Source: Gamarada debralockiae
Taxonomy: Eukaryota > Ascomycota > Leotiomycetes > Helotiales > Hyphodiscaceae
Assembly (NCBI GenBank): GCA_002803225.1
Contig: NXFV01001805.1
Location: 1 to 20,309 of the forward strand
DNA length: 20,309 nt
Direction of reading: 5' to 3'
Shown: piece by piece, positions 1-7,721 of the stretch
Layout of the letters: each line of letters starts with the position of its first letter
Numbering within the stretch: the first letter of the stretch is position 1
The notes under the pieces: model-generated
Seen by the model: only the letters and a program-made list of their open reading frames with translations
The model's database searches: none
Told to the model about the DNA's origin: nothing
Position numbers and translations under genes: made by a program

Positions 1-687
1 CTACTCTTCCACGGTCTCATCTGTGATATACTACGCTATTCCTACGGGTCTTATCTGCGTATGACATCCCTCGCCATTCCCTCTGATCGATAGCTTGCAG
101 CCGTCACACTAGGTATATTTTATCTTCTGTAACTAAACCTATACTTAGACACTTATATATTCATATACAATCATACAACTTGTTTTCTGATGCATTTTTG
201 TAATGTGTTCAAGCACATGACCTTCGTTTTATATTGTTTTTGTTTTATCCCTTACTAAGAGCACATATGATACCTAGTAGAATCAGGAAATACTTATACT
301 TGTATTTTGTTCTCTTTTATAATATTACTATTATATAACATTAGTAACTCTTTTATAATTAATTATAAGAAAAGAGCAAGCTTTTACTAGTTAAATTACT
401 TATAAAATACTTGTTAAAATCAAAGAGAAGTAAATCACAAGATTTTTGTTATACGAATTAGGACTTGTGTCTAGAGAATTAATACGGAATTAACTAATTT
501 TGATCTAATATCAATTTTTTACTAATTCCTTATTAATAAGGATTAGTAAGGATTTTTGACTAGCCTGCCCCAAAGGGAACCTGGCGGTTTGGGGGGTACC
601 CCTAATAAAAAAAGGAAGGAAAGAAAGCTATACTTTTACCCCCTGTAAATATTCTATTTGCAGCCCCTTGTTAAAAAATACTAAGCT

Positions 688-728
688 AAAGAAAGAAAGA
701 AAAGAAAGAAAGAAAAGAAAGAAAGAAG
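688..728. repeat. GAAA microsatellite
   Basis: A purine-only run of GAAA and GAAAA units, about 40 bases long, inside the left arm of the inverted repeat. Such a tract is prone to slippage. Confidence 0.85.
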
Positions 729-803
729 GTAAGCCTTGACTTTTATAGTATTGGGGTCAACCCTTGTATGACTGTCCATCAGTTCCAGCCGCAAACAGGT
801 CAG

Positions 804-823
804 GTGATAGTGCCAGCTATCAC
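804..823. repeat. Perfect short hairpin
   Basis: GTGATAG at 804-810 is the exact reverse complement of CTATCAC at 817-823, with the six-base loop TGCCAG. It lies between the two arms of the larger inverted repeat. It is short enough to occur by chance, and no function is implied. Confidence 0.5.
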
Positions 824-1246
824 AGGGTCGGTGTTCTAGAGCTTAGGGGTAGGGGTATAGCAGTGCGCTAGCCTCTAAAGTGCCTAGTTTTCCGTCTGAA
901 ATTCTAAAAGAGGCTAAGTTTTATATTTGAAATTCTATATAGAAATTTAAGTGAGCTATCTTAATTTTCGACCCTAAAACCCTGATCTTAGAATATTAAT
1001 TATAAAATAACCCCTAGAAATAAGCGAAGAAGGAGTAGAGATTCGCGAATCGTACGTATTGTAGTATATATTAAGGGAGGCGTGATAGTGCAATTGGTTG
1101 GCCTGTATGTGAGCGCCCACGCCCGTTTTGCCGTATAGTTCCTTTCCTTTCCTTCTTTCTATAGCTTAGTATTTTCAATATACTGTGATCTTTGAACTCC
1201 GCGCTTCAGACCTTTGCATCGATCCCGCCGTCACAGCTTGTAAGTA

Positions 1247-1350
1247 ATAAAAACTCAAGCTTGCCTTCTCCCAAGTAGGGCTAATAGGCCTTACTTATCC
1301 TTCACTTCTAGCTCTTATCTTCACATGCTGCTATACTAGTTGCTGACTCT
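1247..1350. repeat. Dispersed repeat, copy 1
   Basis: The stretch beginning AAAACTCAAGCTTGCCTTC and running through CAAGTAGGG and CCTTACTTAT to GCTATACTAGTTGCT matches 13014-13110 in the same orientation. Many of the differences are C/T or A/G changes, as expected for RIP-mutated copies. The second copy sits inside a probable LTR, so this is probably a fragment of the same retroelement family. Confidence 0.6.
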
Positions 1351-1404
1351 GTAACTGACTGTACGCTGACTAACTGCTGACTGTCCCTGACTGTACAGCT
1401 GACT
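1343..1404. repeat. CTGACT array with about 11-bp period
   Basis: The hexamer CTGACT occurs six times, starting at 1343, 1355, 1366, 1377, 1387 and 1399. Spacings are 12, 11, 11, 10 and 12 bases, close to one helical turn. Sequence between units varies, commonly GTA or GTCC. It may be a degenerate minisatellite or a helically phased binding array. Confidence 0.6.
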
Positions 1405-1996
1405 GTGCGCAACAGCTGTTAAGCCCTGGCTAACCCATGTGAAATCGCCCATATACCTTCAGGAGCTAGGCTCTTGTTACATAAGCACAGCCAGCTTTAC
1501 TACACACGCGCAGCCATTACTTATGTAAAGTAGCACCTAGAACTCAACATTCAATACAATAAATAGCTGTAGTAGCAATAGCACTAGCAGTGGCAATAGT
1601 ACATTATTATTTAGCATCTTTGCAATGTAAAATATAATTGAATTAATAATATTCTGACTGTCTACTATAAACCTGTCTAACGTGCAAGCGGGAATATAGT
1701 AGCTGGCTATAGCACAGGCCACCTCGCCTAATTTCCCTACCAAAAAAGGCCCGTCTAGTTAACCAGACGAGAGGGCATACAGTTAGGTCTAGATCCTGCT
1801 TCTTTCCTCTTACCTTAGCTCTAATAACATAATGTAGGTAATAGCTAAATAGCTCACCTGCAGCGACATCACATGTAACACGCAGTCTGCGCTATACAAC
1901 AACAGACCTCACCTTCCACACCTAGACGATCCCCGTCGTCTATCCTCTTACCCCCTCTCCTCCGAAGACGGAACAGAAGGTCAATATCGTGTCCTC

Positions 1997-2385
1997 ATGG
2001 CTTCATAAATCGAGAAATTGAGCAGAGGAGACCCGATTTATCCGCCTTGTGATAGGTGTCGACGGTTGAAGTTCGATTGTCCGAAACATCTTACTGCTTG
2101 TCAGGCTTGTACGGAGAAACATACTAAGTGTAGTTGGAGGGATATTATGGAGGGAGAACTGGAATTGTGCCACTTCTTGTGGGGAGTGTGCAGGGTGGCG
2201 GGAATGGAGGTGGAAGTGATGGGGAGAATTTGGATCCTGGGTTGAGTGCGGGGGCGATGGAGGGACAGGGGATGGGAGGTGATGGTGGGAATGATGACGG
2301 GGTTAGTGGGGGACAAGAGAAGGGGGAGAAGATGGGAGGGTTGGCGATGTTGACGCAGATTGCTGCTGCGGCTAGTGGGAGATGA
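1997..2385 (+). pseudogene. Broken Zn(II)2Cys6 zinc-cluster gene
   Basis: A fungal Zn2Cys6 DNA-binding motif is intact. From about 2045 the cysteines follow CX2CX6CX6CX2CX6C within PPCDRCRRLKFDC, HLTACQACTEKH and TKCSW. The best start is ATG 1997. It reads Met-Ala-Ser and then hits TAA at 2006-2008, after which the same frame runs on into the zinc cluster; CAA to TAA is the simplest explanation. Downstream, the zinc-cluster frame stops after a C-poor tail. A neighbouring frame holds a Gly-rich stretch and a credible C-terminus, GGLAMLTQIAAAASGR, ending at 2385, so a frameshift probably lies near 2150-2175. An unseen intron could also join the frames, but I find no good donor. An intact ancestor would be a small protein of about 125 residues, with no room for a fungal transcription-factor middle domain. 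Regulatory activity is inferred from the motif only. Confidence 0.65.
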
Positions 2386-2970
2386 TGATTAGAAAATGGT
2401 TATGTGTTGTGTGTTGTGTGGGTTTCTCGCCAGGTATATTTCGAGATGCTTAGAGCACAGCTCAGCAGGGTTCGTGACATTGGTTCTTTATTATTATACC
2501 AAGCCCTTTTTTCTAGCCAGCCTTTCTGCCCAGATATTCTGTATAATTTATTAGATTTTCGTTGATAGGAGATTAAGAAAAACTTCCAGCCTTGCATGCC
2601 AGAAGCGCCTTGCCTTCTGGAACGCCTCGCCCTGAACATGGTGGCGCAGTGCAGCTGTCCCCTGTACATGCATCCCAGCCTCACGCCAAGGCAGCAGTGC
2701 CTAACTCAACATCTTCCTCGTCGTTCCCAAACACAATTATTCCTCTTTTCTCGGAAACTTATTTCTTCATGGTGTCGTCCTCAAACGCAATCGTCGATTT
2801 TTCTGGAACATATATCTCTTTCATGGTGTACAGGGCGAGGATGACAAGCAAAGCAGTCCGTCTAGAGAGGCCCAGTGTCTCGTGACAGATCAATACCGAT
2901 ACTCGTTGGACTCTCGAACCCATTTCCCAAAGCCCCGGATTCGAAAAGAACCCGCTTCACGACTTTCGCG
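2386..2970. other. Upstream region of chitin synthase
   Basis: I see no gene. The stretch holds a TG-rich run near 2400-2420, a small hairpin (CCAGAAG 2599-2605 with CTTCTGG 2614-2620), and an imperfect direct repeat with a 54-base offset ending in ATGGTGT at 2769 and 2823. Both repeat copies read roughly TTCTSGGAAA/CAT...TCTTTCATGGTGT. It presumably contains the promoter and 5' leader of the gene starting at 2971. Confidence 0.5.
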
Positions 2971-5961
2971 ATGTCTAACGATGTGCGTCTAGTGCATGAA
3001 CTTGCCGGTCCTGTGCTGGCAGGAAGCGTGAGTAGGCCAGCCCAAAGCTTCTCCCATTGTCTGACTCAAGAATCTTAGAACCCTGACGTTAATCAACAAC
3101 CAGAAGCTCTTCCTGAAAGTTCATATGACAACCAGAGCAGTAATATTCCAACCAACCCGAGTGTGAGGCCAGTCTCCAGGTATACTCTCACAGAGTCGTA
3201 CACCATGCCACGAGATCTTCAACCCCAACGGCGTCCTGTAGCCTCACCGTATTCATTGTCAGTTGACGACATTGAAATGGAGGAATCAACGCCTCTTGAT
3301 CCAGCCGAATCGTCTACTTCAAGCACGGAAATGATTGATCCGTTGCCTCTTAGCTGGGCTGAAGTTCCTCAACCAAGCACAGCAGCTTGGATGGCACGGC
3401 AAGCTCCTCCTCCTGCTGCAATCACTCAGCTTAGCACCGATGCATGGAGGGAACGGCCCAACCAGCAATACTCGGGTGGGCTGAAGAGATATGCCACTCG
3501 GAAGGTGAAACTGGTTGCAGGAACAGTTCTTTCTGTTGATCATCCTGTACCCTCGGCCATCAAGAATGCTATTCAGCGCAAATACACACAGGATTTGGAA
3601 GCCGGCAATGGGGAATTTACTCATCTCAGATGTCGGTACCCCTTCCCCAACCATTTTTCAAACTGACAGATATTAGATACTGCGGCCACCTGTGACCCAG
3701 ACGATTTCACATTAAAACACAGTTATAACCTTCGTCCAAGTATGTATAATCGGCACACCGAACTTCTTGTCTCCATCACATATTATAATGAGAACAAATC
3801 AATGTTCAGCCGCACGCTTCATAGTGTTATGCAAAACATTCGCGACATCGTTAACCTTAAAAAATCCGACTTTTGGAATGTTGGTGGACCTGCTTGGCAG
3901 AAGATTGTTGTTTGCTTGCTGTTCGACGGGATCGATCCATGTGATAAGGAAGTTCTTGATATACTCGGAACCATTGGTCTTTATCAAGATGGGATAATGA
4001 AAAGAGATGTCGATGGCAGAGAGACAGCGGCTCATATTTTTGAGTATACTACTCAGCTGTCTGTGACTGCTAACCAGCAGTTGATCAGACCGCTCGATGA
4101 TACCAACGGACTTCCTCCAACGCAATTAATGCTTTGTCTGAAACAGAAGAACGGCAAGAAAATCAACAGTCACCGTAAGTGAGCTTAATAACTTGATACC
4201 CACATTTGATACTGATGCGAGTTCTCCAGGTTGGTTATACAATGCTTTTGGGCGTATCCTCAATCCGGAAGTTGTTGTCTCGATAGATGCTGGTACTAAG
4301 ATTGGTATAAAGGCTCTTTTGACCTTATGGGAGGCGTTTTATAATGATAAGGACCTTGGGGGCTGCTGCGGAGAGACTCATGCAATGATTGGAAAAGGAG
4401 GCAGGGACTTACTCAACCCATTAGTTGCTGCTCAGAACTTCGAGTACAAGATCAGTTGTATTCTCGACAAGCCTCTCGAATCAGCTTTTGGCTATCTCAC
4501 GGTACTACCAGGAGCATTCTCGGCTTACCGGTTCCGCGCTATCATGGGACGACCACTCGAACAGTATTTTCACGGAGACCCGACCCTTACAAAAATACTT
4601 GGGAAGAAGGGGATCGAGGGGATGAATGTGTTTTCTCGGAACATGTTTTTAGCAGAAGATCGGATCTTGTGCTTCGAAACTGTTACGAAGGCAGGCTCAA
4701 AGTGGCACTTGAAATATCTGAAGGCAGCGAAAGGGGAAACGGACGTCCCTACAACAATGGTCGAATTCATCACACAGAGACGACGATGGCTTAATGGTGC
4801 TTTCGCAACAACGGTCTATTCCCTGCTCAACTTCACACGGATGTACCGTTCCGGTCATAACATCATCCGAATGTTAGTGTTTCACTTCCAACTCCTCTAC
4901 AATGTTGTATCTCTAGCCTTGTCTTGGTTTGGAATAGCCGGATTCCTCCTCACCATGTTCGTCACAACAGACATTACCGGTTCTCCCCCCGAAGGTTCAA
5001 ATTTCAGAGCCTTTCCTTTCGGCAAAGCCACACCGATTTTCAACGCAGTGATTCAATCAATATACATCGCAACTGTCATCCTGCAATTCATCATGGCACT
5101 AGGTGGCCAAGTGAAGAATCACCTCTGGAGCTACATCGCCTCCTTCTTCATCTTCGCCTTCATCCAACTCTACTTCATCCTAAACGTCTTATATCTAATT
5201 ATCCGAATTTTCAAAAGCGACATGCAGGACGGAACAGGAGGAGACTACAACTACGTGCAATCATTCTACTCTTCCATCGGCCACACAACCGTCCTAGTCG
5301 CCTGCGCCTCAATCTTCGGCGTCTACTACGCCGCCTCCTTCCTCTGTCTCGATCCATGGCACATGTTCACTTCCTACCCGCAATACCTATTCGTAGCATC
5401 GAGTTACACCAATATCCTTAACGTCTACGCATTCAGCAATTGGCACGATGTCTCCTGGGGCGTCAAACCAGGCAAGAAACCCGAAGCATCGGACTCCCTA
5501 CCTTCTGCTCATATGAAAGTCGATAAAATCGGTAAAGGTGCGGTTGTAGATGAAATCGATCTTCCTCAAGCAGGTATAGATAGTGCTTTTGAGGCGATGG
5601 TGAAGAGAGCTCTGAAACCCTATATCCCGGAAAAAGTGGGCAATGATGGACCGACGATTGAGGAGTCGTTTAAGATTTTCAGGACGAGGTTGGTTACGGT
5701 GTATCTGTTTAGCAACTTTATGCTTTGCATCTTTGTTATGAATGATAGCTTTGATAGTTTGAAATTTCTGGTAAGTTTTAAATCCTGCTTGTGGGGTTGG
5801 AAAAGGCTAATTGTGGCGTGTAGGGGAATTCATATATGCATAAGGTTTGGTTCTTTAGGATTTGGATGTGGGCTACTTCTAGCACATTTATTATACGGTT
5901 TCTAGGGTGTTGTTGGTTTTTGTTGCAAGCTGCAAGACACTGTTGCTTTGCTAGACGGTAG
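2971..5961 (+). CDS. Chitin synthase, class I/II, divergent
   Basis: This membrane glycosyltransferase polymerises UDP-GlcNAc into cell-wall chitin. Deduced exons are 2971-3027, 3079-3631, 3677-4174, 4230-5770 and 5845-5961, giving 921 codons in frame, near the usual family length. The first ATG after an upstream stop is 2971. The chitin synthase N-terminal domain starts near residue 165 ([10 protein letters not shown]) and continues with [25 protein letters not shown] and [11 protein letters not shown]. The catalytic core holds DAG at about 389, AEDR at about 511-514 and QRRRW at about 552-556. Several membrane segments follow, then a C-terminal hydrophobic exon ending CCFARR. Introns 1-3 have CTGAC or CTGAT branch sites. 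Intron 2 is 45 nt with an atypical GTCGGT donor. Intron 4 has an AAG acceptor. Family-conserved blocks are changed (GCCGETHAM where family members usually read GACGEIHAM; SIDAGTK where CILLDAGTK is usual), suggesting a divergent paralogue. Class I versus class II cannot be separated by eye. Confidence 0.92.
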
Positions 5962-6119
5962 TAGGGCATGATGCAACTACACTACCGCACATCTTATTTA
6001 CCAAGTGGCAGTAGTGTAATCGGGTGTAGTTACTATGTGCTTATATCGGCTGAACTGATATTTCGGTCATGAGGAATTTCCAAGTATATATTCTCAGTAA
6101 AAGACTCAAATTACAACCA
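5962..6119. other. Spacer after chitin synthase
   Basis: This short spacer probably includes the chitin synthase 3' untranslated region. It contains an approximate inverted repeat of short arms around TGCAACTACACTACCGC and GGCAGTAGTGTAATCGGGTG (GTAGTGT opposite ACACTAC), a possible hairpin near the RNA 3' end. No poly(A) signal can be assigned. Confidence 0.4.
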
Positions 6120-6760
6120 CTCATTGAGTGCATCTTGAATCAACCACTCGAATGCCTTGCATAAAATGGCTAAATACGGCTCATCTTCTTCATCAATGGG
6201 TTCGACGAACTCTCACACTTCCTTCCGGTCTACTACGGCCAAATGTGGCACCCACCCCGTCCGCTTTAACCACGGACTTGGCTCCTTGGCTTCGTCCGTC
6301 TCCTTGATTTGACATTCCTCTTCCTCTCCGGCTTTCTTGAATACTCTCTCCATCTCTTCCTTCGCAGCCCGGAACTAATCGGTCCTCGACGCTATTCTTG
6401 GTGGATGGCTTGGACTTGCCTTGATCCTCTTCTTCACCTTAAAATACCTTGACTTCGATCCTTGCTTAAAAAATCATTAATAATAGACGCTAGTCTGCCA
6501 TGGCACATTACCATCAATGCTTCGCCGGGCACCTCTTTTCGGCCTTCCCCTCTGCTTACTCTTCCACTAATGCTCTTTCCGACTATGCTTCTGTATCTTG
6601 ACCTTGGAGCCGCATACGTACGGGCATATAGACTCGCCATTGCTTCTAAATGTACACCGCACCCCATCCTCTTTAGGTGGGGCTAAAGTTATCAACTCCT
6701 ATTCTCCCCCATATCCAATTGACCTGCCCTGTTCTCATTACTGCTGGCATAAATAGGCAA
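6120..6760 (-). pseudogene. Decayed DUF3505 / OrsD-like gene relic
   Basis: Read on the minus strand from about 6690 down to 6120, one frame gives a recognisable fungal protein with stops but no obvious frameshift. The order is DGVRCTF, a C2H2-like stretch (CPYVCGSK...HSRKEH), RGRPKRGARR, PWQTSVYY, FFKQGSKSRYF, FRAAKEEMERVF, PSPWLKRTGWVPHLA and EDEPYLAILCKAFEWLI. I recognise these as the conserved words of fungal proteins carrying DUF3505, seen in OrsD-like proteins and helicase-associated repeat genes. Stops lie at 6567-6569, 6477-6479, 6474-6476, 6375-6377 and 6213-6215. Each can arise by one C-to-T step from CAG, CAA or CGA, and YY-stop-stop-FF corresponds to YCQRFF in relatives. Only the N-terminal part of the family remains. 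The name is from memory of the motifs; the coding origin is more secure than the label. Confidence 0.65.
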
Positions 6761-7265
6761 TAGACACCCACTATATCTTCCATGCCTTCAATTTCTCACT
6801 GTAAGATTACATGAGGCTGAAAAAACACTACCCCGTTTCTCCGTTGACATCGTGTCTAGTGACGAACTCTCCAGCACTTCCAATGTCATGAGCTGAGTGT
6901 GCAGCATCCCCGAGCTGTCTCGTTTCATACTTGATAGCAGAAGGGAGAAGACAGAACAGAGTTTTGCCTCTCTTGGAGCGCGGGCCGCTAACAAACTGGG
7001 TACCAAGTGTCATCTTTTGGGGGTCAATATCGTTCCGGAAGCAAGAGTGTAGATTTTATAGGACGAGCCGGACAATACAGCCTTTGCTTTGGATCTCAAA
7101 CACTCCTGGAAGGCCGGCGCAAAGGCGACTTGCAGCAATTTGACTGCATTCTGCGGCTGCTCGGATTCAGAAGTATCCTCACTGAGCCAGCTCCTAGGAA
7201 TATCGAAAGGACTTCCACGATCTGGGCTGCGGGAGCCTCTGAATGCGTGTTTAGGTACTGAATGA
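6761..7265. other. Gene-free stretch
   Basis: Open frames here are short, overlap one another on both strands and show no family motif. The minus-strand frame near 6828-7013 and plus-strand frame near 7007-7261 have reasonable amino-acid composition but no start context, splice structure or recognised words. They may be pieces of the same decayed gene as the candidate exon just downstream. Confidence 0.4.
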
Positions 7266-7421
7266 ACCTTCCATCAGTGTTTTGTAGAATTTTACGAGTG
7301 GGCAAGCTCTCCATACTTTGACTTCGAACAACAGGCTGCAAACAAATGGTTACGAAAAGTTCTTGCCATGAATAGAAAACCTTTGCCACCAATTGATGAG
7401 AAGGGGATGAAGGAGACATTG
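7266..7421 (+). pseudogene. Unidentified candidate exon, orphan
   Basis: An open stretch reads QCFVEFYEWASS, PYFDFEQQAANKWL and RKVLAMNRKPLPPIDEKGM and ends exactly before a textbook donor, GTATGT, at 7422. A possible acceptor, TTTTGTAG, ends at 7287, which would make an exon of 134 nt. The composition (Trp, Tyr, acidic and Lys/Arg alternation) looks coding. Upstream the frame is closed by TGA at 7263-7265 and no start is apparent. Downstream of the donor there are branch-like CTGAT and ACAG sites, but no convincing next exon. I do not recognise the family. It is most likely the surviving exon of a decayed gene; chance is the alternative. Confidence 0.35.
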
Positions 7422-7721
7422 GTATGTATGGCTTACAGTTCTTTCACCTAGTGTTTGTCTAGCTGATACAGCAAAGCAAGATATCTAGCTACAGATGTAC
7501 CTTTCGTACACAGGACATTCCCTTGGATTTTCTGCACAGAATCTCCCAGTGTCACCGAATCCTGACACTAGAGGTGATAACTCCTCTGCGCCAGCAAGAA
7601 TAGTGATCCAGCAAGCACAGTGGTCCTCTAGTAAAAAAAAAACTGTTTAGCCACAATAACTCCCAGCTCAGTCGCAACTCCCATTGTTTTCTTTCCATCG
7701 AGGAGTTTCCGGTTAGTCGTC
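7422..7721. other. Spacer, probable PARP 3' UTR
   Basis: No gene is visible. The side nearest 7721 should hold the 3' untranslated region of the minus-strand PARP gene. A run of ten A on the plus strand lies at about 7634-7643. The only other structure is a TCCTGACACTAGAGGTGATAAC segment with no clear pairing partner. Confidence 0.4.

Larger units (their letters stand above)
676..1176. repeat. Inverted repeat pair around about 450 bp
   Basis: The left arm near 676-705 reads AAATACTAAGCTAAAGAAAG followed by more GAAA units. The right arm near 1148-1176 is its reverse complement with few mismatches: CTTTCTATAGCTTAGTATTT, preceded by CCTTTCC units. About 450 bases lie between. The arms could be terminal repeats of a small non-autonomous element, or two copies of one repeat in opposite orientation. 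No target-site duplication was identified. Confidence 0.5.
1..1990. other. AT-rich, gene-free repeat region
   Basis: I see no supportable gene here. The first 600 bases are strongly AT-rich with many TA steps (TATAT, TTAATTA, ATTAATA), the composition left by RIP in filamentous ascomycetes. Only short open frames without recognisable motifs occur. Within the stretch are a GAAA microsatellite, a short perfect hairpin, inverted repeats, a CTGACT array and one copy of a dispersed repeat, each listed separately. The likely origin is decayed transposon sequence; I cannot name the element from sequence alone. Confidence 0.7.

Noticed and set aside
1537..1743. Minus-strand hydrophobic frame of 68 residues
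   Set aside because: Leu/Ile-rich from AT-rich DNA, no family words or gene context; likely chance.
4924..5421. Long plus-strand frame inside the chitin synthase
   Set aside because: It overlaps the membrane-segment exon in another frame; its Arg/His-rich content mirrors the TTC/ATC-rich coding strand.
6434..6686. Open frames on both strands
   Set aside because: The minus one (6434-6667) is a different frame from the DUF3505 relic over the same bases; the plus one is its antisense.
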